A stretch of 64,000 nucleotides of DNA from an uncultured Muribaculaceae bacterium (GTDB lineage Bacteria; Bacteroidota; Bacteroidia; Bacteroidales; Muribaculaceae). This document shows, piece after piece, positions 53,428-62,566 of the stretch. Location of the stretch: assembly GCA_910586565.1 (NCBI GenBank), contig CAJUIT010000003.1, positions 1-64,000 of the forward strand, in the 5' to 3' direction. Made by a program: the position numbers and the translations under genes. Numbering within the stretch: position 1 is the first letter of the stretch; the number at the start of each line of letters is the position of its first letter. The notes below the pieces were generated by a model. It was given only the letters and a program-made list of their open reading frames with translations. It did no database searches and was not told the origin of the DNA.

Positions 53428-53458
53428 CAAAGGTACGGATTAAACCGGCTGATTCAAA
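53428..53458 (-). promoter_or_regulatory. Promoter of the propeller-like protein gene
   Basis: On the minus strand TTTG (53455-53458), a 19-base spacer and TACCTTTG (53428-53435); the start codon is 50 bases further. Confidence 0.7.
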
Positions 53459-53475
53459 CCTTCTTAACGCAAATT

Positions 53476-53526
53476 ACCCACAAATGGGTATCGGCATGGT
53501 TGAAATGCCGATACCCATTTGCGGGT
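53476..53526. other. 22-bp inverted repeat stem-loop downstream of the GH31 gene
   Basis: Arms 53476-53497 (ACCCACAAATGGGTATCGGC...) and 53505-53526 are complementary with a single mismatch around a 7-base loop; a third partial copy (GGTATCGGC) lies at about 53542. It follows the GH31 stop on the minus strand without a U-run, and precedes the propeller promoter. It could be a terminator-like structure or an operator. Confidence 0.6.
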
Positions 53527-53600
53527 AAATACTTAATTTTAGGTATCGGCCAACTTGGCGTGCGCTTAAAAAGCTTTTATTACCGGGAATAAACGGTTTC

Positions 53601-55973
53601 TTAGCGGGCTACGGTTGCCGAGAATGAGCCGGTTGCTGAAGTGAGAGTGATGCGCATGGTGCGGGTCTTGGCATCGTAGGCGGTTTTCACCTTGGCGCCT
53701 TCGGCGGTAACCTTTCCGGGCTTGGCTGTGTTGTGAACCACAAACGTTACGGTGCGGCGCCCGGGGATTCCGGGGTAGGTGCCTTCAACGTTTACGCCGA
53801 GTTTCAGCGAAGCCGGGGTGTTGTCGGCGGTGAGTTTCACCAGGGCGAACTCACCTTTCTCAATCGACGAGGGGGAGGTGCGGTCATCCTCAAAAATGGT
53901 GAAAGTGGTGTTGCCGGAGTTGGCTGTGGGGTAGTAGTCGACGGTGTAGTCGGCGGGATTGTAGTCGCCGGTGTTCTGCATCTTGTAGCCGGCCTTGGGG
54001 AGGAGAGCGCCTGCACGTGCGAAAAGGGGAATTTCGCTGAGGGGGGCAGCTACTTCGGCGGTGGTGCCTCCGGCGTAGACCTCGGCGGGACGGTTGATGT
54101 TGACCCATTCACCTTCGGGGAACACCACTTCGCGCGATGTGGCGCCTTGGGTGAGCACGGGAGCCACCATCACGTCGCGTCCCCACAGATATTGGTCGGC
54201 CACGTTGTTGAACTCGGCGGGATTACCGGTGTAGAGTCCGATGTGGCGCACCAGCGGCATCCCCTGTGTTGCGTTCTCGTAGGCGAGGGTGTAGTTGTAG
54301 GGGAGCCATTCATATCGGGCCTTGATGAGGGGGAGAATGATGTCCTGTTGGTCGGTGTAGAGGTAGGGCTCGGCATACTGCTGGGCGTGGGTGCGGAGCA
54401 CGGGTGAGAAGAGGCCGAGCTGCAGCCAGCGCACGTAGAGCTCGGGGTCGACGGGGTTCTTCTCGTCGATGGCGAAGCCGCCCACGTCGTGGCTCATGTA
54501 GCCGAGGCCGCTCATGCCCGAGTTGAGCATGATTGTTACCTGAGGTTGCAATCCGCCCCACGAGCGGCTCACGTCGGTCGACCAGGGGAACACCGAGTAG
54601 CGCTGCAGCCCCATGGTGCCACCGCGCATGAGGGTCATCAGTCGGGTGTCGGGATACTCTTCCTTGAACAGGTCGTAGATGATTTGGCTCCAGTCGTTGC
54701 CGTAGAGGTTGTGATACTGGCGGGTGGTGAGTCCGTTGGCGTGATACATGCCTAAGGGGTGCCGCTCGGGTTCGCCGAGGTCGCCCCACCAGCCGGTGAT
54801 GCCGCTGTCGGTGAGCTGTTTGTAGCGCTCGCGCAGCCATGCGCGGGTGTCGGGGTTCGACACGTCGAACATACCCCCTTCGCCAACCCAGATTTCAACT
54901 TCCTTTGTGCCCCCTACGGAGTCCTTGCCAAACATGCCGCGGGCGCTGAGTTCGTTGTAGTTGTCGATACCCTTGCCGTTGCGGAGCACGTAGGGCTGCG
55001 AGATTGCCACGAGGTTAACCCCCTTCTTCTTGAGGCGGTTGAGCATAGAGCGGTAGTCGCCCCATTGCGAGGGCTCCCATGCGAGGCGACCCATATCCTG
55101 TTCGATGCCATACCAGTAGAGGTCGAGCACGATGCCGTCGAGCGGGTAGCCGGCTTTCTTGAGGGTGTTGACAACCGAGTCGGTTTCGTGGGCTGTCTTG
55201 TAGCCGTATTTCGAGGTGATATATCCGAGGCTCCAGAATGGGGCGAGGTCCTGACGGCCGATGATTTGCGAAAGCTCGGCCGGGAGCGACTCCATCCCTT
55301 GCGGGGCGTTAACGAAGTAGTAGGTGAGGGGAGCGGGGCTTTCGGAGGCGTAGGAAATGGCCGGACGGGCAAGCATTTCGGCTGCGGCATAGTCGTCCAT
55401 CACCAGCGCATAGCCGTTGGGCGACACGAGCAGCGGCATGGTGATGTTCATCTGCTTGATGCGGGGGTCACTGCCGGTGTAGCCGTAGTTCTGCCGGTTA
55501 TACATCACAATTGAGTCGCCTGCGATGTTGAGGGCGTGGCCGCGCTCACCGCCGCCGTAGAAGGTCTCGGAATTGTCGAGTGGGAGCAAGCGGAGTGTGC
55601 GGCGCCCTTCGGTATCGGTGTCGCGGCGTCCGTCGTCGTAGAGTCCGCGCCCTTTGCCACCCTTGATGGTGACCTCGCCGGTGGCTTTGTCGAGACGCAC
55701 GCTCACCCCGGTGGGGGTTACGAGCATCTCGGCGCCGGGGAGTGAGGTTACGGTGGCTGCCGTGCCGTTGAATTGGGGTGTGAGCAATGTTTTTGACTCG
55801 GGGGCGGTTTCTCCCGCAGCCGTGTTGGTCACTTTTATTATGTTGGGTGTGAGAGCCGTGACTGTGACAGTGCGGTTCCCTTCGGCGGTGGTGCCGTTAA
55901 TCTGTACCTGTTTTGCCGCCGCCGGCAATGATGCGAGCGAAAGCGCCATCCCGGCAATGAGAATGGTTTTCAT
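53601..55973 (-). CDS. GH31 family glycoside hydrolase (alpha-glucosidase/alpha-xylosidase type)
   Basis: A 790-residue secreted enzyme with signal peptide MKTILIAGMALSLASLPAAAK. The N-terminal mutarotase-like beta-sandwich is followed by the barrel with DGIVLDLYWYG, then the nucleophile Asp398 in GWWGDLGEPERHP and the acid/base Asp496 in SHDVGGF; C-terminal beta domains follow, including an APLSEIPLFARAGALLP segment. It acts on alpha-linked glycans at or outside the cell surface. Specificity (glucose versus xylose) cannot be told by eye. It has no SusCD genes nearby. Confidence 0.93.
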   Translation of the reverse strand: MKTILIAGMALSLASLPAAAKQVQINGTTAEGNRTVTVTALTPNIIKVTNTAAGETAPESKTLLTPQFNGTAATVTSLPGAEMLVTPTGVSVRLDKATGEVTIKGGKGRGLYDDGRRDTDTEGRRTLRLLPLDNSETFYGGGERGHALNIAGDSIVMYNRQNYGYTGSDPRIKQMNITMPLLVSPNGYALVMDDYAAAEMLARPAISYASESPAPLTYYFVNAPQGMESLPAELSQIIGRQDLAPFWSLGYITSKYGYKTAHETDSVVNTLKKAGYPLDGIVLDLYWYGIEQDMGRLAWEPSQWGDYRSMLNRLKKKGVNLVAISQPYVLRNGKGIDNYNELSARGMFGKDSVGGTKEVEIWVGEGGMFDVSNPDTRAWLRERYKQLTDSGITGWWGDLGEPERHPLGMYHANGLTTRQYHNLYGNDWSQIIYDLFKEEYPDTRLMTLMRGGTMGLQRYSVFPWSTDVSRSWGGLQPQVTIMLNSGMSGLGYMSHDVGGFAIDEKNPVDPELYVRWLQLGLFSPVLRTHAQQYAEPYLYTDQQDIILPLIKARYEWLPYNYTLAYENATQGMPLVRHIGLYTGNPAEFNNVADQYLWGRDVMVAPVLTQGATSREVVFPEGEWVNINRPAEVYAGGTTAEVAAPLSEIPLFARAGALLPKAGYKMQNTGDYNPADYTVDYYPTANSGNTTFTIFEDDRTSPSSIEKGEFALVKLTADNTPASLKLGVNVEGTYPGIPGRRTVTFVVHNTAKPGKVTAEGAKVKTAYDAKTRTMRITLTSATGSFSATVAR

Positions 55974-56036
55974 GGAGTTGATGATTGAGGTGAAATTGTT
56001 GTTTAGAGATGTTTTTCCGTGCGTCGTGGAGTGTGG

Positions 56037-56642
56037 TTACGACAGCTCGGATATTCGGGCGATATATTTGCCGATTATGTCGAATTCGATGTTCACACGT
56101 GTTCCCGGTCGGATGTCGGCGAAGTTGGTGTGCTCGAAGGTGTAGGGGATGATTGCGACGCGGAAGCTGTTGAGCTCGGAGTCGCACACGGTGAGGCTCA
56201 CGCCGTTCACTGTCACCGAGCCTTTTTCAACGGTGACATATCCCTTTTTCACGAGTTCGGGCGACACCTCATATTCAAACTTGAAATAGCGGCTGCCGTC
56301 AACCTCCTCAATGTCGGTGCACACGGCGGTGCAGTCAACATGCCCCTGCACGATGTGGCCGTCGAGGCGTCCGTTGATAATCATGCACCGCTCCAGGTTC
56401 ACGCGCGAGCCTTCGGTGAGGTCGCCAAGATTGCTGCGGCGCAGGGTCTCGTCGATGGCGGTCACGGTGTAGGTGCCGTCGTCGTGCAGCCCCACCACTG
56501 TGAGACACACTCCGTTGTGAGCCACCGACTGGTCGATTTTCAGCTCAGTGGCGAATGTGGGTTTGAGGGTGAGATGTACGTTGCCGCCGTCGCGAACCAC
56601 TTTCACAACGGGTGCGGCTTCTTCAACTATGCCTGAGAACAT
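56037..56642 (-). CDS. ribE: Riboflavin synthase alpha chain
   Basis: Dismutates two 6,7-dimethyl-8-ribityllumazine molecules to riboflavin. The 201-residue protein has the expected two repeated lumazine-binding barrels, each beginning with an MFSGIVEE-like or related strand, with VAHNGVCLTVV and VTVNGVSLTVC at equivalent places, and the catalytic Cys/Ser residues in the family. Length is standard. It lies 63 bases upstream of the GH31 gene and 235 bases downstream of yebC. Confidence 0.96.
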   Translation of the reverse strand: MFSGIVEEAAPVVKVVRDGGNVHLTLKPTFATELKIDQSVAHNGVCLTVVGLHDDGTYTVTAIDETLRRSNLGDLTEGSRVNLERCMIINGRLDGHIVQGHVDCTAVCTDIEEVDGSRYFKFEYEVSPELVKKGYVTVEKGSVTVNGVSLTVCDSELNSFRVAIIPYTFEHTNFADIRPGTRVNIEFDIIGKYIARISELS

Positions 56643-56673
56643 TGGGTGATTTTTATCGTGTAATTATTAATAT

Positions 56674-56704
56674 GGCGGTGTGTCAAAATTCATGACACAC
56701 CGCC
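56674..56704 (-). terminator. Hairpin between yebC and ribE
   Basis: GGCGGTGTGTCA (56674-56685) pairs with TGACACACCGCC (56693-56704) in a perfect 12-bp stem; the following bases on the minus strand are AT-rich but lack a true U-run. Confidence 0.55.
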
Positions 56705-56729
56705 TTTGGGGTCTAAACAGGGAAGGTGC

Positions 56730-56842
56730 TGTCAGAATGGTTTGGATGGTAGGAGCTTGTGGGTGAGATCGATGGGAGCGTACTGAAGTACGTGACCGAG
56801 ACCGAATCCCGCAAGCGACGACCCAGACGAGCCATTATGACA
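56730..56842. repeat. 113-bp imperfect palindrome downstream of yebC
   Basis: The left end TGTCAGAATGG and the right end CCATTATGACA are inverted copies, and the region is centred on GTACTGAAGTAC (56780-56791). Between the ends the arms are partly complementary (for example GCTTGTGGG with CCCGCAAGC, CGTACT with AGTACG). It would fold as one long interrupted hairpin. The intergenic stretch has no gene. It resembles a mobile or structured RNA element; no terminal duplication seen. Confidence 0.55.
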
Positions 56843-56876
56843 CCCTCTCATAGATATTTCTGTCGGACGAATGAGG

Positions 56877-57590
56877 TTATTCGGCGATGTTGTGGAACAC
56901 GTTCTGCACATCCTCGTCGTCCTCGAGTTTCTCAAGGAGTTTGTCGAGGGTTTCGCGCTGTTCGTCGGTCACCTCCTTCACATCGTTGGGGATGCGCACG
57001 AATTCGGTGGAGATGATTTCAAAGCCGTTCCCTTCGAGATACTGCTGGATGTTGGAGTATTCCTCGAACGGGCCGTAGAGCACGATTGCATCTTCGTCGG
57101 CTTCGAGTTCGTCAACGCCGTAGTCGATGAGTTCGAGTTCGAGATCTTCGAGCGACATGTCGGCCTTGGGTTGGATTTTCAGGATAACCTTGTGCTCAAA
57201 CAGGAATGTGAGTGAACCCTGTGTGCCGAGCGAGCCGCCATGTTTTGTGAAATAGGAGCGCACGTTGGCCACGGTGCGGGTGTTGTTGTCGGTAGCAGCC
57301 TCCACGAAGATGGCGATACCGAAGGGGCCGTATCCCTCGTAGGTGATTTCCTTGTAGTCCTTGGCATCCTTGTCGGTGGCCTTTTTGATGGCGCGTTCAA
57401 CGGTGTCCTTGGGCATGTTCTCTGCCTTGGCGTTCTGCATGAGCGCACGCAGGCGGGGGTTGGTTGTGGGGTCGGGGCCGCCGGCCTTCACGGCAATGGT
57501 GATTTCCTTACCGATGCGGGTGAATGTTCTCGACATGTTGCCCCAGCGTTTCATTTTTCTGGCTTTGCGATATTCAAATGCGCGTCCCAT
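56877..57590 (-). CDS. YebC/PmpR family regulator
   Basis: A 237-residue protein of the YebC/TACO1 family: GRAFEYRKARKMKRWGNMSR at the start, VKAGGPDPTTNPRLRALMQ near 36-54, ENMPKDTVERAIKKA near 57-71. Members act as transcriptional regulators and, in some bacteria, as translation factors that ease ribosome stalling at proline stretches. Usual length. pheT lies 54 bases upstream on the same strand, so they are probably cotranscribed. Confidence 0.95.
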   Translation of the reverse strand: MGRAFEYRKARKMKRWGNMSRTFTRIGKEITIAVKAGGPDPTTNPRLRALMQNAKAENMPKDTVERAIKKATDKDAKDYKEITYEGYGPFGIAIFVEAATDNNTRTVANVRSYFTKHGGSLGTQGSLTFLFEHKVILKIQPKADMSLEDLELELIDYGVDELEADEDAIVLYGPFEEYSNIQQYLEGNGFEIISTEFVRIPNDVKEVTDEQRETLDKLLEKLEDDEDVQNVFHNIAE

Positions 57591-57643
57591 TGGTTGCTAT
57601 TTTTGTTATGTGTTGTGTTTTGTTTGAATTTTCGTGTGGTGGT

Positions 57644-60121
57644 TTATCTCAGTTCGGCACCTGCCTTGGCCTGGAGATTCTTGATGATTTTTGCCATAGT
57701 GGCATCAATCTGCTTATCCTGGAGGGTTTTCTCCTCATCCTGCAGGGTGATGGAGATGGCGTAGGATTTTTTGCCTGCGGGGAGGTTTTTCCCTTCGTAC
57801 ACGTCGAATAGGGTGACGTCGCGCAGCAGGCGGCGTTCGCTCTCCTGCACAATGGCGGTGATGTCGGCCATTGTAACGGCTTTGTCGACCAGCAGGGCGA
57901 GGTCGCGTTTCACCGGCTGAGTTTTGGGGAGCGGAGTGAACTGCACTTTTTTCTTCACGGCGAGTTTCACAAGTGCATCCCAATCGAGCTGGGCATAAAC
58001 AACCTGCTGCTTTATGTCGCACTTGGCGAGGATTGCTTTTGCCACAATGCCCATCTCGCCGAGGTTTTTGCCCGAGCGGGTGCGGATTGACAATGCGGCC
58101 GAGAAAAGCTCGTTGCCTGTGAGTTTTTCAACCGCAATCTCCTTTTCGGCGATGCCCAGACGGGCGAAAATATTGGCCACGTTGGCTTTGAGGTCGAAGA
58201 ATGTGGCTTCCTCGGAGGGGCGTGCCCAGTTGCCTGTGCGTGAGTTGCCGGTCATCCACAATGCGAGGCGCGCGCCTTCGGAGAAGGGTGCCAAAGGAGC
58301 TTCGGCGGTCGATTCGGCCTCGGCGTTGAAGAAGTAGACGTTGCCGAATTCATAGAACGCCACATTTTCGGCCTTGCGGTTCACGTTGTGGGCTATCGAT
58401 TCGAGACCTCCGAAAATGAGGGTCTGACGCATCACGTTGAGGTCGTTGCTGAGCGGGTTGAGCAGTTTCACGCAACGTGCTGCGGGATAGGTGGTGAGGT
58501 CGGCGTAGTAGCTCTCGGCTGTGAGCGAGTTGTTCATTATCTCGTTGAAACCGGTGGCGGTGAGCTGCTCGGAGATGAGGCGCTGAAGGTCGTCGGCTTC
58601 GTCGGTGATTGACTTGAGCTGAAGCGAGGAGTGAACGGTGGTTGAAATCTCCACGTTGTTGTAGCCGTAGATGCGGAGCACATCCTCCACCACGTCGCAG
58701 GGGCGCTGCACATCCACGCGGTAGGTGGGAACGAGCAGCGACACGGTGTCGTTGCCGGTGCGGCCTGCAATCTCTATTTCGAGTGATTTGAGGATGCCGT
58801 CGACAGTTTCGGCGGGAATATCTTTGCCGATGAGTGAGTTGAGGTAGCTGTAGCTGAGCTCAACTTTGAACGGTTCGGCCTTGCGGGGATAGATATCGAC
58901 AGGTTCGCCGCAGATTTCACCACCGGCGAGTTCCTTCACCATGAGGGCCGCGAGCTTGAGGGCATACATTGTGGCGTTGGGGTCGAGGCCGCGCTCATAG
59001 CGGAACGAGGCGTCGGTCGACAGGCCGTGACGGCGTGCCGTGCGGCGAATGCGCGTGGGGTTGAAGTAGGCGCTTTCGATGAAAATGTCGGTTGTGGCTT
59101 CGGTCACACCTGAGTTCAGACCGCCGAACACGCCGGCGATGCAGAGGGGTTTCACCGTGTCGCAAATCATGAGGTCGGCGCTGTTGAGCTTGCGGGTAAC
59201 CTCGTCGAGGGTCACAAATTCGGTGCCGTCGGGGCATGTGCGCACAACGATGCGGCCACCTTCAATGGTGTTGAGGTCGAAGCAGTGGAGGGGCTGGCCG
59301 ATGCCGTGAAGAATGTAGTTGGTGATGTCGACGATGTTGTTGATTGAGCGCACGCCGATTGCTTCGAGTCGGTTGCGGAGCCATTCGGGGCTCTCCTGCA
59401 CCTTCACGCCGCGGATGGTTATGCCGCAGTAGCGGGGTGCACCTTCGAGGTCGGCCACTTCAACTTCCACGCCTCCGTCGGGGCGGTCGGTTTTGAACGC
59501 TTCAACGCTCGGGCGGTGGAGGGATGTGTGGGTGCGGTGGCAGTCGAGCCATGCAGCAAGGTCGCGGGCCACGCCATAGTGCGAGGCGGCGTCGATGCGG
59601 TTGGGGGTGAGGTCAACCTCCATCACCCAATCGCTTTCGAGCTGATAATATTGAGCGGCGGGTGTGCCGGGTGCGGGAGCCTTGTCTTCCGGAATCACGA
59701 TGATGCCGTCGTGGGAGGTGCCCACGCCGATTTCATCCTCGGCGCAAATCATGCCGAGCGATTCCACTCCGCGGATTTTTGAGCGTTTGATCTGGAATTC
59801 CTTGTCGCCGTCGTAGAGGGTTGTGCCCACGGTGGCCACAACTACGGTTTGACCGGCGGCCACGTTGGGTGCGCCACACACAATTTGGGTGGGTTCGCCG
59901 TTGCCGAGGTCAACAGTGGTGATGTGGAGATGGTCGCTGTCGGGGTGGTCAACGCAAGTGAGCACTTTGCCGATGACGAGGCCGCGCAGGCCACCTTTCA
60001 CTGATTCCACCTCCTCCAGTCCGTCGGTTTCGAGTCCAATCGAGGTGAGCGTTGCGGTCACTTCGGCGGGAGCCATGTCGAAATCGAGGTAATCCTTTAG
60101 CCAATTATATGATATGTTCAT
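57644..60121 (-). CDS. pheT: Phenylalanine-tRNA ligase beta subunit
   Basis: Large subunit of the heterotetrameric synthetase charging tRNA-Phe. The 825-residue protein has the N-terminal EMAP/tRNA-binding domain (about 40-150), the B3/B4 domain (about 210-390), the B5 domain (about 400-475), the catalytic-like core (about 490-700) and the C-terminal anticodon-binding FDX-ACB domain (about 735-825, KTQPVKRDLALLVDKAVTMA). The alpha subunit gene pheS is not in this window. A -7 box (minus-strand TAACTTTG at 60168-60175) lies upstream. Confidence 0.97.
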   Translation of the reverse strand: MNISYNWLKDYLDFDMAPAEVTATLTSIGLETDGLEEVESVKGGLRGLVIGKVLTCVDHPDSDHLHITTVDLGNGEPTQIVCGAPNVAAGQTVVVATVGTTLYDGDKEFQIKRSKIRGVESLGMICAEDEIGVGTSHDGIIVIPEDKAPAPGTPAAQYYQLESDWVMEVDLTPNRIDAASHYGVARDLAAWLDCHRTHTSLHRPSVEAFKTDRPDGGVEVEVADLEGAPRYCGITIRGVKVQESPEWLRNRLEAIGVRSINNIVDITNYILHGIGQPLHCFDLNTIEGGRIVVRTCPDGTEFVTLDEVTRKLNSADLMICDTVKPLCIAGVFGGLNSGVTEATTDIFIESAYFNPTRIRRTARRHGLSTDASFRYERGLDPNATMYALKLAALMVKELAGGEICGEPVDIYPRKAEPFKVELSYSYLNSLIGKDIPAETVDGILKSLEIEIAGRTGNDTVSLLVPTYRVDVQRPCDVVEDVLRIYGYNNVEISTTVHSSLQLKSITDEADDLQRLISEQLTATGFNEIMNNSLTAESYYADLTTYPAARCVKLLNPLSNDLNVMRQTLIFGGLESIAHNVNRKAENVAFYEFGNVYFFNAEAESTAEAPLAPFSEGARLALWMTGNSRTGNWARPSEEATFFDLKANVANIFARLGIAEKEIAVEKLTGNELFSAALSIRTRSGKNLGEMGIVAKAILAKCDIKQQVVYAQLDWDALVKLAVKKKVQFTPLPKTQPVKRDLALLVDKAVTMADITAIVQESERRLLRDVTLFDVYEGKNLPAGKKSYAISITLQDEEKTLQDKQIDATMAKIIKNLQAKAGAELR

Positions 60122-60167
60122 TGTGCGATTGAGTTTGCGTGTTGCGTGTTTCTACCCCTTCAACTTG

Positions 60168-60175
60168 CAAAGTTA
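60168..60175 (-). promoter_or_regulatory. -7 box upstream of pheT
   Basis: TAACTTTG on the minus strand, about 47 bases before the start; no clear -33. Confidence 0.4.
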
Positions 60176-60214
60176 TAAAATTTTCTCCATTCCCCTTCTA
60201 AAAAAGACGAAAGA

Positions 60215-60258
60215 CAAAAGAAGTCAGAAATCAGGAGGGAGGAAATCAGGAGGGAGAA
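60215..60258. repeat. GAAGTCAGAAATCAGGAGGGAG repeat tract
   Basis: Imperfect repeats of AATCAGGAGGGAG preceded by GAAGTCAGA, related to the tracts at 14568-14626 and 26486-26523. It lies in the divergent gap between pheT and the DUF3078 gene. Confidence 0.6.
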
Positions 60259-60346
60259 GTGGGGTTATACGATTTATAAGTCGTAGAAGATTTATAAAAA
60301 TAAGATGGGAGGCGTGGGGTGCATGCCTGACGGGATGCGGGGCCGG

Positions 60347-60377
60347 TTGTGTGAATGGCCGAAAGTGTGTATCTTTG
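60347..60377 (+). promoter_or_regulatory. Promoter of the DUF3078 gene, nearly leaderless
   Basis: TTG at 60347-60349, a 20-base spacer and TATCTTTG at 60370-60377; the ATG follows only four bases later (60382). The predicted transcript would start at or within the start codon region. Confidence 0.55.
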
Positions 60378-60381
60378 TGAC

Positions 60382-61875
60382 ATGAAACATGATAGGACGA
60401 TAGGTAAAATTGCATTTGTTCTTTTAGGGATGCTCGCTCCGTTGTGTTGCGGAGCTCAATCGCTGTTTGATGAGATGATTATCAATGGCGAAACGGTTAA
60501 TACCGACACTGTGGCTCCGGCCCCCGCCACGGCGGCTCCGGCTCATAGCGTGTCGGCATCGTCGACCCGTGCCCGCAGGGCGCAGCGTGCGTCGATGCGC
60601 CGGCGCAATGCAGTTCCATCGTTGTGGGATCTCACTGATGCCGACGGGAATCAGCTCAACCCCGAAGATTTCGGACCTCAGCCGCTCGTGCCCGATTCAA
60701 CCCTTGTGGTCGATGATCTTGTGATGGGAGAGCTGTCGTTCATGCCCCTTATCTTCTCGGGCTATTCGGTGGGCTTGCCCGCTCAGTCGGTTAATCCCGT
60801 CGACCCGGCTTCGGCGGTGCCTGCCGAGATGAACTGGGCCGAACGTGCTGTTTACCGCGACACCCGCAATAATGTGTTCGCCCAGGATTTCATGATTGCA
60901 CACCCCGAGCTTGTGCGCTACAACATCGAGTCGATGCCGCGTCCTCCCAAGGAGTTCCGCATGGAGGTAGACCCATCGCAGGCGAAAATCAACGTGACGG
61001 AGTTCACTCGCGACGTGCAGGAGATGGTCAGCGTGGCCAAACCAGTGGAGCTCGACCGCATCAACTGGCTGCAGAATTTCGACGGCAGCCTGCAGTTCTC
61101 GCAAGCCTATGTGTCACCCAACTGGTATCAGGGTGGTAATTCCAACCTTAACGCCATTCTGAATCTTATTTACGACATCAAGCTCAACCAGGCGTTTCAC
61201 CCCAACCTGATTTTTGAAACCACGGTGCAGTATAAGCTCGGTATAAACAACGCCCCCGATGACACAATCCACTCCTACAACATATCGGAGGACCTTTTTC
61301 AGGTCAACACCAAGTTTGGTGTAAAGGCGGCCAAAAGGTGGTACTACTCGCTCACCGCGCAGTTCAAAACCCAGCTGCTCAACAACTACAAGACCAACTC
61401 CAACGACCTCAGCGCGGCGTTCCTCTCTCCGGCCGAATTGAACATCGGTCTCGGTATGACCTACAACTACGAGAATCCCCGCAAAACGTTCAATTTCTCG
61501 GCTGCCATCTCCCCGCTTTCCTATAACCTGCGCACATGCACCAACACCCGCCTCGACCCGGCGGCGTTCGGCATTGAGGAGGGGCGACGCTCCATAAGCG
61601 AATATGGTTCGAGTGCCGAGTTGACGTTGAGGTGGAAACTGGCCTACAACATCGAGTATTTCTCGCGTCTGTTCCTGTTCACCAACTATGAATATCTGCA
61701 GGGCGATTGGGAAAACACAATCACGTTCAACATCAACAAATTCCTGACGACAAAAATTTTCGCCCACTTGCGCTACCAGTCGGATGCTCTCCCAATGGAG
61801 GATACCCGCTGGCATAAATGGCAATTCAAGGAAATTCTGTCGATTGGCTTCTCCTATAAGTTCTCCCGCTCATGA
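60382..61875 (+). CDS. DUF3078 domain outer-membrane-type protein
   Basis: From the ATG at 60382 (MKHDRTIGKIAFVLLGMLAP) this is a 497-residue exported protein with a signal peptide ending at about GAQS. The C-terminal two-thirds (from INWLQNFDGSLQFSQAYVSP) form repeated amphipathic strands typical of DUF3078 and outer-membrane beta-barrels, ending in an aromatic-rich FSYKFSRS. NWYQGGNSNLNAILNLIYDI is the family signature. Function unknown. Its stop overlaps the next gene's ATG (ATGA). Confidence 0.85.
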   Translation: MKHDRTIGKIAFVLLGMLAPLCCGAQSLFDEMIINGETVNTDTVAPAPATAAPAHSVSASSTRARRAQRASMRRRNAVPSLWDLTDADGNQLNPEDFGPQPLVPDSTLVVDDLVMGELSFMPLIFSGYSVGLPAQSVNPVDPASAVPAEMNWAERAVYRDTRNNVFAQDFMIAHPELVRYNIESMPRPPKEFRMEVDPSQAKINVTEFTRDVQEMVSVAKPVELDRINWLQNFDGSLQFSQAYVSPNWYQGGNSNLNAILNLIYDIKLNQAFHPNLIFETTVQYKLGINNAPDDTIHSYNISEDLFQVNTKFGVKAAKRWYYSLTAQFKTQLLNNYKTNSNDLSAAFLSPAELNIGLGMTYNYENPRKTFNFSAAISPLSYNLRTCTNTRLDPAAFGIEEGRRSISEYGSSAELTLRWKLAYNIEYFSRLFLFTNYEYLQGDWENTITFNINKFLTTKIFAHLRYQSDALPMEDTRWHKWQFKEILSIGFSYKFSRS

Positions 61876-62477
61876 AACACCTCCCACGACGCGTTTCAGG
61901 CTTCCTGACGGCTCTGATGCTATCGGCGTTGACATCCGCAGCATCGGGGGCTATGCCTGCCGAATCGTGGGTGAGCGAGTTTAGCAGCGCCGAGGCTGTG
62001 AAGGAGGCGGTTGAAGAGTCGCCCGCCGACAAAATTGAGGGGCTTTGGCGAGCTACTGCCGACGGAGCGCGCGTGGCAGTGGTGAGAGGCAATCCTCCCG
62101 GAATGTCGCGGGGCCTGTCGGATGTAACGTTGTTGCTGGTGCTTGTGAAGTCGCCGCGCCCCGCCGTTGTGCCGGGCACAGTGATGGGTTGGTGCACTCC
62201 TGCCGCAAAGAGCGGCTACTACGACTGCACCATGTTCACCGCCTGCAACGGCCCGGTGCTCTCAAAGCCGGCGCGGTTCACGCTGCATCTCACCGACGGG
62301 TCGCATCTTTCGGCCACTGTGGTGCGCGACGGGGTGGAATTTGTGGCATGGAAGCTGCTCCCCTACATGTTCCGGTCGATGCTGCGCGAGCGTCACGACC
62401 GACCGCGCGACCTCGACGGCATGCTCCGCGAGTGGCCGGTTGATGTCGATAATCCTCTGTCGCCCCGCTACCTCTGA
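61872..62477 (+). CDS. Hypothetical exported protein
   Basis: A 201-residue protein with a signal peptide (MKHLPRRVSGFLTALMLSAL) starting inside the stop of the DUF3078 gene (ATGA overlap), so translationally coupled to it. Residues about 50-170 form a beta-rich domain, including GLWRATADGARVAVVRGN and WCTPAAKSGYYDCTMFTACN, reminiscent of bacterial lipocalin-like secreted proteins without a confident match. Function unknown; periplasmic or outer-membrane location likely. Confidence 0.7.
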   Translation: MKHLPRRVSGFLTALMLSALTSAASGAMPAESWVSEFSSAEAVKEAVEESPADKIEGLWRATADGARVAVVRGNPPGMSRGLSDVTLLLVLVKSPRPAVVPGTVMGWCTPAAKSGYYDCTMFTACNGPVLSKPARFTLHLTDGSHLSATVVRDGVEFVAWKLLPYMFRSMLRERHDRPRDLDGMLREWPVDVDNPLSPRYL

Positions 62478-62566
62478 GGCGCCCCTCAGAGCAACTTCCC
62501 AAGCGACTTTTAAGCACTCCACGGCTTTAATTTCAATCACCAACCAACAACGCTCATCTCTCTGAT

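Noticed and set aside
54759..55514. 251-codon frame inside the GH31 gene
   Set aside because: Antisense shadow of the catalytic domain with both GH31 catalytic motifs intact on the other strand.
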